From CAZMSQ01 sp964569025 (GTDB lineage: Bacteria; Bacteroidota; Bacteroidia; Chitinophagales; Saprospiraceae), in contig CAZMSQ010000021.1 in assembly GCA_964569025.1 (NCBI GenBank), positions 1-36,609 of the forward strand: a stretch of 36,609 nucleotides of DNA, in the 5' to 3' direction. This document shows, one piece after another, positions 24,411 through 31,530 of the stretch (position 1 is the stretch's first letter; every line of letters begins with the position of its first letter). The translations under genes were made by a program, and so were the position numbers. The notes beneath the pieces are model-generated. The model searched no databases and was not told where the DNA came from. It saw only the letters and a program-made list of their open reading frames with translations.

Positions 24411-25388
24411 CTATGAGCGAAGCCAATCAATTGTGCGCTGAATCGTTTGATCCAATGGGCGAGGCTCATATCCCAGCTCCCGGCGGGCCTTGTCACTGGA
24501 GAAGCTCCAGTCCTGCGCATATTTACGGACCAATTCAGGTGTGATCAGCGGGTACCGGCCGAAATTCCGGGCCATCCAGACCTGAAATTTTGCGAAGCCA
24601 AGCAGCAGCGGAATCGGGACTCCGAATAGCCTGTAGCGCTTGCCGGAAAGCTGGCCGACCAGATCAAAAAACTCGCGGTAGCTGACATTATCTCCGCCAA
24701 GCAGGTAACGCTCGCCACAGCGGCCTCGCTCCATAGCTGCTATGTGGCCATGCACGACGTCCTCAACATCACAGTAACTGGCTCTTGCATGACCGTCGCC
24801 GGGGACAAAGCGGAAGCGGCCGTTTACGTATGAGCGGATGAGCTTGACCTCACTGTTGCTGTCACTCAGCAAGCCCGGACCGAATACTCGGGCTGGATTG
24901 ACAATCACGACCTCAAGCCCTCGGTCAATATAGCCTGGAACAGCTTGCTCGAGCTGAGCCTTGGAGCGCTCATAGGCAGTCATCCCGTCATGATGACCAC
25001 TCTGACCTTCATGGGCGGGTGAACCGGTAGATGGGCCAATGACACCTCCCGTAGAGGTGAGGACCAGTTTTTGCAGACCCACCTCAACGGCTGCCTCCAT
25101 GATATTGATGCCACCACCGTAATTAATGCGCTCAAATGTGGCCTGTTCACGATCCCAAACTTTGGCAAAAGCTGCCAGATGATATCCGAAAGTACAGCCC
25201 TCCATGGCACGCACAATGGCTTCCTTGTCGTCGAGCTCACCAGCAAAAAGACGGACGCCTCGCGCGGCGAGATCCGGTACCTTTTCCGGATTGCGCACAT
25301 ATGCATGAACCTGTTGTCCGCTTTCAATGAGATGTGAGGCAAGATGACTGCCAATAAATCCAGTCGCTCCTGTCATGAAAATGGCCAT
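24411..25388 (-). CDS. NAD(P)-dependent extended SDR epimerase/dehydratase
   Basis: The 325-residue protein starts with the Rossmann motif TGATGFIGSHLA near residues 6-17 of an extended short-chain dehydrogenase. The catalytic pair is YERSK (Tyr-x-x-x-Lys), with a Thr/Ser at LTSTGGVIG before it. NPARVFGPGL and HARASYCDVEDVVHGHIAAM are typical of dihydroflavonol reductase/HpnA-like enzymes. ATG 25388 directly opens the motif; a start at 25394 is 2 residues longer. It acts on an NDP-sugar, terpenoid or phenolic ketone in this family, but the substrate is not determinable. The C-terminus approaches the GGCGCC repeats within 50 bases. No close operon partner: 100 bases separate it from the CPBP gene. 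Confidence 0.9.
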   Translation of the reverse strand: MAIFMTGATGFIGSHLASHLIESGQQVHAYVRNPEKVPDLAARGVRLFAGELDDKEAIVRAMEGCTFGYHLAAFAKVWDREQATFERINYGGGINIMEAAVEVGLQKLVLTSTGGVIGPSTGSPAHEGQSGHHDGMTAYERSKAQLEQAVPGYIDRGLEVVIVNPARVFGPGLLSDSNSEVKLIRSYVNGRFRFVPGDGHARASYCDVEDVVHGHIAAMERGRCGERYLLGGDNVSYREFFDLVGQLSGKRYRLFGVPIPLLLGFAKFQVWMARNFGRYPLITPELVRKYAQDWSFSSDKARRELGYEPRPLDQTIQRTIDWLRS

Positions 25389-25494
25389 ATTCAATCTTCG
25401 TTTAGAGATTGTAAAACGGTGTGTAAAACCTGAGACGCACCGCGATGTTCATCCAATGCACATTCGTCCTTGCCAGCCAATTGAATTCCCTAAA

Positions 25495-26226
25495 TCACTT
25501 CGCAGGGTGCCGAACGAAACGCATGTCCGGATTGGCCCGCAAGGCAATCAAATCTGATGATAGGGATAAGGTCAGATGAATCACCGTAATGGCCCAGAGA
25601 TTGCCACTCTCCAAAGTAATCCAACACAGCAAAATGCCAAACGGAATCGATCCGATGGTTTCCCCAAGGCCCTTGTGGATGTGAGCCAGAGAATAGATCA
25701 GTATATTGATGGCAACAGCCAACCACACCCCGGTAACCGGGATCAAGGCAAACAGCAGGAAACCCCTGAACATAAATTCATACCCAATGATGAACAGCGA
25801 GGATGTGACCAGACTCAGCAACAACCGGCCAGTATTCCATTCTTCATACCTCATCAACGGATATACCCCGTAATGTGCAGCTCGACGGCCATGCAAGATA
25901 TTGATAATCAACACTAATATGCTGCCTCCCACCATCCATCCAATCATAAATGGAGACCATGAAAATCCGGCTCCATATTGCTCGAGCGGTTGCTGGAACA
26001 CAAAAACGACAATCAACGCTGGGATGACACCCAATAAGGAGAATCCGGCAAGCTTGGTGAGGACCACCCACGCCACATTACCCTGTAATTCTCCATATCG
26101 ACTTTTAAAGCCGCTCGTCACCGATGGCGATAAATAGAGGTACAAATACAAGAGAAAACCCACTGTCAATGTGGCAACTGCAATGAGGGCCGTACTTTGA
26201 GGGTCATCTGGAAGAACGTTTGTCAT
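25495..26226 (-). CDS. CPBP-family intramembrane glutamic protease
   Basis: The 243 residues form about seven or eight hydrophobic segments and carry the CPBP (Abi/CaaX-processing-like) motifs. Motif 1 is YEFMFRG (Glu 150, Arg 154), though usual members have EExxxR and here the first Glu is replaced by Tyr. Motif 2 is SLAHIHKGL (His 182, His 184) and motif 3 is ITVIHLTLSLSSD (His 217). Members cleave prenylated or other membrane peptides or serve in bacteriocin self-immunity; the job here is unknown. It overlaps the phosphopantetheinyl transferase gene by 23 bases, so it is the last gene of that operon. Confidence 0.87.
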   Translation of the reverse strand: MTNVLPDDPQSTALIAVATLTVGFLLYLYLYLSPSVTSGFKSRYGELQGNVAWVVLTKLAGFSLLGVIPALIVVFVFQQPLEQYGAGFSWSPFMIGWMVGGSILVLIINILHGRRAAHYGVYPLMRYEEWNTGRLLLSLVTSSLFIIGYEFMFRGFLLFALIPVTGVWLAVAINILIYSLAHIHKGLGETIGSIPFGILLCWITLESGNLWAITVIHLTLSLSSDLIALRANPDMRFVRHPAK

Positions 26227-26974
26227 AGTCTGTCAGCTGTTCAATTGTGAGATGGCGGTAGATGATCTCTTTTGGCCGCCTGCTCGTTGCAAGGTGGCAA
26301 ATATACGGATCCGGAAGGGGAACCTCCGATATGGCCCATGTGCGACCCTCCAGCCTGATGCTGGTCCCTAATCCGCTGACATCGGTCAGAGTGTTCGAAA
26401 ACCCCTTGCCATCAGCCTTGATGGCCGCCTCCTTGCGTGTCCAGATGGTGCCGAAAAGATGTTGACATTGCCTGTCAGGTAATTTCTGCAGGAGGTCCAA
26501 TTCCTCCGGCGTAAGGACCGACCGGAAATCATAGGGCCTGACAGGCCTGATGGGCTCGATATCGATACCAATCGGTCCCGGACGAATGAAAGCACATGCC
26601 ACCATGCCTGGACAATGGGAAATGTTAAAGTCAAAATCTACTTCAAGTGAAGGTCTGTTGTAATGGTCTGTCTTCCAGCTACTCAGAAGTTTAGAATTAT
26701 ATCCTTCCTCCTTTAGAATCAGCTGGACAAGACTCCGGCCAAGCAGAGAGGCCTGGCGGTCTTGCCACCGATGGTATCGATCAATTTGGGGCAGCATCGG
26801 AATAGGGAGCAAATCGCGAAGGGCAGTCCAGACAGATGACTGAATCAACGCTTCATTCCCTATGCTCAGCACCAGAATTCTGTGACCTGGAGGAAGACCC
26901 TTGTCCGGATATTCTCCAACATCCCCATTGGTGAGGATTGGAGTGGAGAATGGAGAATCAGACGGCTGACTCAT
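26204..26974 (-). CDS. 4'-phosphopantetheinyl transferase, Sfp-type
   Basis: This is a 256-residue enzyme of the Sfp/AcpT superfamily, which transfers phosphopantetheine from coenzyme A to a Ser of carrier proteins. Signature motifs: SHCPGMVACAF (about 119-129), GIDIEPIRP (136-144, metal and substrate residues) and WTRKEAAIKADGKG (178-191). ATG 26974 is used; the frame runs upstream to 27040, but that would lie inside ppk1. The start still overlaps the ppk1 end by 17 bases and the stop region overlaps the CPBP gene by 23, typical of tight translational coupling. Whether it activates fatty-acid ACP or secondary-metabolite carriers cannot be told. Confidence 0.9.
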   Translation of the reverse strand: MSQPSDSPFSTPILTNGDVGEYPDKGLPPGHRILVLSIGNEALIQSSVWTALRDLLPIPMLPQIDRYHRWQDRQASLLGRSLVQLILKEEGYNSKLLSSWKTDHYNRPSLEVDFDFNISHCPGMVACAFIRPGPIGIDIEPIRPVRPYDFRSVLTPEELDLLQKLPDRQCQHLFGTIWTRKEAAIKADGKGFSNTLTDVSGLGTSIRLEGRTWAISEVPLPDPYICHLATSRRPKEIIYRHLTIEQLTDYDKRSSR

Positions 26975-29072
26975 TCTGGTTCTCGAGTTTGGCCTCTTCC
27001 AGCTTCCGCTTGAGATAATAGTATGTCTCAACCTGCGCACGGATATTCAGCGCGGAAGATTTTCGCAAATATGGATTGGTTTGGCTGTGGTTGATGTTCC
27101 GTGCTTTTACATTGTCTTTAAACTGGATGTACAGCAGCTCCTTCATCTCATTGCGGTGGTCCGGATTGAGAAGTGGGAAAGCCGTCTCAACCCTGTGGCT
27201 CAGATTGCGCACCATCCAGTCGGCCGAGGCCAGATATATCTTTTCATCACCATCGTTGTGAAACAAAAATACCCGAGCATGCTCCAAAAATCGGTCGACA
27301 ATGCTGATGACTTGAATGTTTTCGCTCCACCCACGCTCCTCGGTAACCAATGAGCAGATACCCCGGATAATCAGCTTGACGGTGACTCCCGCCTGACTGG
27401 CCGCATAGAGCTTTTGAATCATTTTCGGGTCCTGCAGACTGTTGAGCTTCAGTATGATGCTGGCAGGTTTGCCTGCCTTGGCATTGGAAATCTCATTGTC
27501 GATGAGTGCTTCGAGCGTTTCGCGAAGGTTGTATTGGCCGACAAGCATAAATTCAAAGGGCTCCTCTTGCCGTTGCACCGTTTCCAGATAGGAAAACACA
27601 CGTGCCACTTCATTGGTGAGATAGGGTTTGGTCGTAAAAAATCCAAAATCACTGTAGACCTTTACGGTCTCCTCATGAAAATTGCCAGTACTTAAATAGC
27701 TGTAAAACTGGACATGGCCCTGCTCTTCTCTGATGATGAGACCAATCTTGGCATGCACCTTCACTCCCGGAAAGCTGTAGTGTACCTGTACACCTGCTTT
27801 TTCCAGCTTTTCCGCCCAACGCAAATTGGCCTCCTCATCGAATCGCGCCTTCACTTCGACAAAAACCGAAACCCGCTTGCCAGCAGCGGCAGCTTTCATC
27901 AATGCTTCCATAATTCTGGAACGCCTTGCCACCCGATATTGAACAATTTTGATATGCGTTACATGCAGGTCTGCGGCGGCTACCTCAAATAGGCGAACCA
28001 CACTTTCATACGAATGGTAAGGGAAATGGAGTAAATATTCTCCACCCTTCAGCGCCTCGAATAGATCCGGAGCTTCTTCCAACACAGGGTAGGGAAGGGA
28101 AGGGAGTGGATTGTTTTTCAGATGCCCCAGTCCGAAATCCGGAAACTGGAAAAAATCGAAGTTGTTGTGATACCGACCCTCAGGTAACAAATCCTGCTTC
28201 TCGAGTTCGAAGGTTTCCATCAGAAAATGCAGCAACTCCTCTGGCATTTTCCGGTCATACACAAGTCGCGATGCTGTGCCGACAACTCGCTTTGACAGGC
28301 TCTCCTTAATCTTTTGTATCAAATCGCCGGAAAACTCGTCTTCAATGTATAACTCTGCATCGCGGCTGAGCTTGATAGAATAGGAAGCTCTGATTTCGTA
28401 CCCTGGAAACAGATACTGCGCGTTATGACGTACTACATCGTCGAGAATAATCAATTCGCGGCGGCCACTTTCCGAGGGTGGTAATTCCAAAAACCTCGGA
28501 AGATGATCAGAAGGGATTTTAGCGATGGCATAGGCCGGGTTTTTCTCATCTCCTCCTTTCTCCACCATCAATAGAGTCAGGTAAAGAGCCGCGTTATTGA
28601 GAAAAGGCTTGACCCGATTTTTAACCAGCAGCACCGGTTGTACAAAGGGCAGCATCTGGTCCTGGAAGTAATCCTCAACAAACCGCTTTTGCTCATCGTT
28701 GATGTCTTCCATCCGAAGCAGATGAATGTGATACTTTGCAAGCTGAGGTACGATCTCTTCCGAAAAAATTCTGCTGAAAATCTCGGCCTGTTTGTTCACG
28801 GTTTTTATGACTTTCTTCAGCACATTCTTCGGGTCAAATTCCAACTCCTTTTTTGCCTTCTTACCCATCTTGGCAAGACTCCGAAGTTGGCCTACCCGCA
28901 CCCGAAAAAACTCGTCGAGGTTGGAAGAGTAAATGGCAAGAAACTTAATTCGCTCCAATAGAGGGACATTCGGATCCATGGCTTCCTGCAAGACCCTGTG
29001 ATTAAACGACAACCAGCTGATGTCGCGGTGGATGTAGGGAAAATCAAAATTTTCCATAGTCGATTGGCTCAA
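26958..29072 (-). CDS. ppk1: Polyphosphate kinase 1
   Basis: This is a full-length PPK1 of 704 residues (699 if the in-frame ATG 29057 is used instead of TTG 29072). It makes and degrades polyphosphate using the ATP terminal phosphate through a phosphohistidine. Visible: N-terminal HRDISWLSFNHRVLQEAMD (about 15-33), the linker SSNLDEFFRVRVG, the autophosphorylated His in VKVHAKIGLI (plus SYLSTGNFHEETVKVYSD just after), and the second His of the phospholipase-D-like half in RFLEHARVFLFHN and YLASADWMVRNL. The gene overlaps the DUF72 stop (TTGA), so DUF72-ppk1-sfp-CPBP look like one transcript. Polyphosphate acts in phosphate storage and stress survival. Confidence 0.97.
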   Translation of the reverse strand: MSQSTMENFDFPYIHRDISWLSFNHRVLQEAMDPNVPLLERIKFLAIYSSNLDEFFRVRVGQLRSLAKMGKKAKKELEFDPKNVLKKVIKTVNKQAEIFSRIFSEEIVPQLAKYHIHLLRMEDINDEQKRFVEDYFQDQMLPFVQPVLLVKNRVKPFLNNAALYLTLLMVEKGGDEKNPAYAIAKIPSDHLPRFLELPPSESGRRELIILDDVVRHNAQYLFPGYEIRASYSIKLSRDAELYIEDEFSGDLIQKIKESLSKRVVGTASRLVYDRKMPEELLHFLMETFELEKQDLLPEGRYHNNFDFFQFPDFGLGHLKNNPLPSLPYPVLEEAPDLFEALKGGEYLLHFPYHSYESVVRLFEVAAADLHVTHIKIVQYRVARRSRIMEALMKAAAAGKRVSVFVEVKARFDEEANLRWAEKLEKAGVQVHYSFPGVKVHAKIGLIIREEQGHVQFYSYLSTGNFHEETVKVYSDFGFFTTKPYLTNEVARVFSYLETVQRQEEPFEFMLVGQYNLRETLEALIDNEISNAKAGKPASIILKLNSLQDPKMIQKLYAASQAGVTVKLIIRGICSLVTEERGWSENIQVISIVDRFLEHARVFLFHNDGDEKIYLASADWMVRNLSHRVETAFPLLNPDHRNEMKELLYIQFKDNVKARNINHSQTNPYLRKSSALNIRAQVETYYYLKRKLEEAKLENQNESAV

Positions 29073-29974
29073 AATAATGTGCCCTGCCGACCTGAGTGCA
29101 TCTGCGGGGTCCGAACATCGATTCCTGAAATTCGCTTTAGCGTTTGCGCTAAATATATGGATAATTCCGGAGCATGCAGATTGTCAGGCTGGTGGGCAAA
29201 GAAAAAGAGCTCACCCAATCCTCCTGCAAACCATTTCTCTATACGCCGAGCCCACTCATCAATTCGGCTGAAATCCGAAGAGTGCATCCCATTCCCCACA
29301 AACCGAATCATTCCAAAACTGGCTGTCAGGCGCATGTGCAACACATCCCTCCGGCCAGCCACATCTGTAATGACCAGTCCCATGCCTTTTTTGTGTAGTA
29401 CTTCGCAAAGCCTCTCAAACTCTCTACACCCATCAAACCACCCGGGGTGCCGCAACTCCACCGCCAAACGAACACAGCCCGGCACCGAGTCCAGAAACCG
29501 CAACAAAGCATCCATACTGGCCGGCCCGAATCGCTCTGGTAACTGCAGAAAACAAGGCCCAAGCTTTTCTTCAAACCCCAACACTGCCTCCCAGAACCTT
29601 ATGCCCAGATCAGTGCCAATCCCCAGCAAACGACCATGACTAACCCGTTGAAGGACCTTCGGGCAAAACCTGAAATCTGCCCCCGTTTCCCCTCCCCACC
29701 TCTTTACCAACTCCATGGAAGGAATTCGGTAATGCGTCGTATTAAACTCAATGGTGTCAAATTGCCTGCCATACGCTCTCAAAAAATCCCGGCTCCTCGT
29801 CCCGGGTGGGTATACAGTCCCCACCCATTCCGGCACGCTGAACCCCGTGCAACCAATCCGCACAACTCCTTCTTTCTTCCCGCCTTTCCTACCAAGGACT
29901 GCAAGATTTTCCAACGGCTCATCCGGCAGCCGCCAGTCTATTCCCTCCAAATTTTGCACGCTTCCAAATTCCAT
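29069..29974 (-). CDS. DUF72 family protein
   Basis: The 301 residues start at ATG 29974, giving the family N-terminus MEFGSVQNLEGIDWRLPDEP. Then VVRIGCTGFSVPEWVG and YPPGTRSRDFLRAYGRQFDT lead to IEFNTTHYRIPS. Later FRFCPKVLQRVSH, CFLQLPERF and VRLAVELRHPGWFDG, and the C-terminal FFAHQPDNLHAPELSIYL. DUF72 proteins have a TIM-barrel-like fold; no enzymatic reaction is established for the family. The frame is open upstream to 30031 through the palindromic repeat at 29987-30020, but those residues are simply translated repeat. This is the first gene of the ppk1 operon. Confidence 0.92.
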   Translation of the reverse strand: MEFGSVQNLEGIDWRLPDEPLENLAVLGRKGGKKEGVVRIGCTGFSVPEWVGTVYPPGTRSRDFLRAYGRQFDTIEFNTTHYRIPSMELVKRWGGETGADFRFCPKVLQRVSHGRLLGIGTDLGIRFWEAVLGFEEKLGPCFLQLPERFGPASMDALLRFLDSVPGCVRLAVELRHPGWFDGCREFERLCEVLHKKGMGLVITDVAGRRDVLHMRLTASFGMIRFVGNGMHSSDFSRIDEWARRIEKWFAGGLGELFFFAHQPDNLHAPELSIYLAQTLKRISGIDVRTPQMHSGRQGTLF

Positions 29975-29986
29975 ACGCACTCGTTG

Positions 29987-30020
29987 ACCCGGTCCGACCG
30001 CTATAGCGGTCCGACCGGGT
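29987..30020. repeat. Palindromic repeat, one-unit copy (box A-B-A)
   Basis: A 34-bp palindrome with one mismatch: ACCC, then GGTCCGACC 29991-29999, GCTATAGC 30000-30007, GGTCCGACC 30008-30016, then GGGT. The mismatch is the C in the left GGTCC box, where the palindrome would need G. It sits 12 bases upstream of the DUF72 ATG and would form the start of the ppk1-operon mRNA if the promoter at 30029-30060 is used. Confidence 0.92.
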
Positions 30021-30028
30021 AGGCAAGT

Positions 30029-30060
30029 CAAACCCTTTGAATAATTCGAATGATGACAAA
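30029..30060 (-). promoter_or_regulatory. Candidate promoter of the DUF72-ppk1 operon
   Basis: On the minus strand TTTG (30057-30060) is followed after 20 bases by AGGGTTTG (30029-30036). That retains TTTG but loses the TA of the -7 consensus. Transcription would start near 30021, directly at the edge of the palindrome. Confidence 0.35.
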
Positions 30061-30072
30061 AATCACCTCTTT

Positions 30073-30103
30073 ATTGCCAAAAGGACACATTAAATTAACT
30101 CTG
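30073..30103 (+). promoter_or_regulatory. Candidate promoter of the small HTH gene
   Basis: ATTG at 30073-30076 and TAACTCTG at 30096-30103, exactly 19 bases apart, are close to TTTG/TAnnTTTG with one mismatch each. It lies about 55 bases upstream of the ATG at 30159 and runs away from the candidate ppk1-operon promoter. Confidence 0.4.
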
Positions 30104-30158
30104 TGAATTTTGGGTAAATTCCCTGAAAGATTCTCTCATTTCCAAGATACAGCCATTT

Positions 30159-30425
30159 ATGAATATCACATTCGATGAGTTGAGGAAAATCAAACACGAG
30201 TTGCCGACAGGAAGCATCGCCAAAATTGCCAATACGCTGGGTGTCGAGGAGCAAACCGTTCGAAATTATTTTGGTGCCTCTGATTATGACCACGGGGATA
30301 TTCCTGGCCTATCCTCTGAGCCCGGACCCAACGGCGGCATCATCCACCTTGAAGATACCACCATCCTTGATTTGGCACGCGAAATCATCAGCGAGTCAGG
30401 TCAGTCAGCCATCTCGCATGGCTGA
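30159..30425 (+). CDS. Small HTH DNA-binding protein
   Basis: The 88-residue protein has a helix-turn-helix candidate at about 18-38 (GSIAKIANTLGVEEQTVRNY, with Gly at the turn). A Gly-rich tail follows (GPNGGIIHLEDTTILDLAREI). The N-terminus MNITFDELRKIKHELP and the segment PGPNGGI look like a conserved small family I have seen in Bacteroidota, with no assigned function. Codon use is unremarkable. It stands alone, with promoter and its own terminator. It probably regulates transcription, but the target is unknown. Confidence is high that it is a real gene, low for function. Confidence 0.8.
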   Translation: MNITFDELRKIKHELPTGSIAKIANTLGVEEQTVRNYFGASDYDHGDIPGLSSEPGPNGGIIHLEDTTILDLAREIISESGQSAISHG

Positions 30426-30453
30426 GAATTATTTTCCAATCCCACCTGAACAA

Positions 30454-30500
30454 GAAGGCAGCCTTCCATAATCCCTCCGGAAGCGCTGCCTTCTTTATTT
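30454..30500 (+). terminator. Rho-independent terminator of the small HTH gene
   Basis: Outer stem GAAGGCAGC 30454-30462 with GCTGCCTTC 30485-30493 and inner stem CTTCC 30463-30467 with GGAAG 30479-30483 (one bulged C) are followed by TTTATTTTT. It begins 28 bases after the stop. Confidence 0.85.
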
Positions 30501-30612
30501 TTATCCTCCCCCCATCAAAGGCTCTCCCCCAAATTTTCTTCACAAGGTCCGTGGCATTCCTCTCATCACATGACTCATTTTCTATTCATTCTCACCACAT
30601 ACAATCCAGCTG

Positions 30613-30665
30613 AACTGGTCGGACGACTATAGTGGTCCGACCACTATAGTCGTCCGACCAGTTCT
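30613..30665. repeat. Palindromic repeat, two-unit copy with covarying boxes
   Basis: A perfect 22-bp inverted repeat (30613-30634 and 30644-30665) encloses GGTCCGACC. Boxes: GGTCGGACG 30618, ACTATAGT 30627, GGTCCGACC 30635, ACTATAGT 30644, CGTCCGACC 30652. The spacing is identical to the copy at 17157 (17-bp period), but GCTATAGC became ACTATAGT and the outer arms are GAACT/AGTTC instead of TGACCC/GGGTCA. Each change is mirrored in the other arm. Confidence 0.93.
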
Positions 30666-30804
30666 TGATTCAACGGTCTGGAATAAACAGTTTGTTGAGA
30701 TATTGACGTATTGCAAGAAATTCGGCAGATTCATATTTCGTAGATAATAATTTTGCTTTCAGTCGGTTATAGTATTGTTTAATTGCAAATTAAGGGATAA
30801 ATAG

Positions 30805-31530
30805 ATGTCGAGTATGAACAGACCCTCATTTTTTATAATCCTTTTTTGTTCAGGGATGCTTTTTGTGTCATGGCAGGACAGGGAAGAGGGAGATATCTTG
30901 TTACAGAATAATACCAAGAATAAAATCCTGCCTTTGGGGGCATCCAGAGTGGAGGGAAATCGGCCTGACTATGAAAGTTATCGGTATGATTTATGGAAGC
31001 TTCTTATTTCAGATCAAGCGGAGTTTGATTTCGTTGGGACCAAATTTGATGCGGGAAACTATCCGGCTTTTCAAGGTTTGGATTTTGACAGAGACCATGA
31101 GGGCCATGGGGGCTTGAACTCTGAACAGATACTGAATGAGCTACCTGATTATTTGGAGGAAACAGGTCCTCCGGATATAGTACTATGGAGTGCTCCGGGC
31201 GGAAATGATGCACTCGAGTTTCTACCATTATGAAGAGGAGAGAGCCCGCCTCTACGATATCATTCGCGTTTTACAGGCAGAAAATCCCGATGTCACCATC
31301 CTCATAGAGCAAATGGCTCCTGCTAAATCTGAGATTATGACTCCTGAGTTGGAGAGTTATTTTTCAAATCTTCAGTCATTGGTTCAGCCCGTGCAGCCTC
31401 TCCGCCTTTTTCCACCATTGAAATTGCGGGTGGAGACGACAATGGCTGTATCGAGTGCAATGCCTATACACCGGAAACACAGGGAGATATGAGTAATATC
31501 CAATATCCCCTTTCATTCTCCGTCCCTTAA
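30805..31530 (+). pseudogene. Broken SGNH/GDSL hydrolase (N-terminal part of remnant)
   Basis: Residues 1-139 from ATG 30805 resemble an exported SGNH hydrolase: a hydrophobic start (FIILFCSGMLFVSW), then ILPLGASRVEGNRPDYESYR, FDFVGTKFDAGNYPAFQGL, DFDRDHEGHGGLNSEQIL and IVLWSAPGGNDALE. Family members have GDS and GxND; here the nucleophile block is GAS (Asp lost). The frame stops at 31233. The rest continues in the next frame (YHYEEERARLYDIIRVLQA, ENPDVTILIEQMAPAKSEI) to about 31380, then returns to the first frame (GGDDNGCIECNAYTPETQG) and hits TAA at 31528-31530. Two frame changes and a stop in one gene argue for decay. The C-terminal catalytic Asp-His region is not seen. Confidence 0.75.

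Larger units (their letters stand above)
30426..30804. other. Intergenic gap between the HTH gene and the SGNH pseudogene
   Basis: This 379-base gap holds the terminator at 30454-30500 and the palindromic repeat at 30613-30665. Bases 30500-30610 and 30670-30800 show no other element; the last 100 bases are AT-rich. No convincing promoter was found before 30805. Confidence 0.6.

Noticed and set aside
29975..30031. N-terminal extension of DUF72 through the palindrome
   Set aside because: The residues are translated repeat sequence; the family N-terminus begins at ATG 29974.
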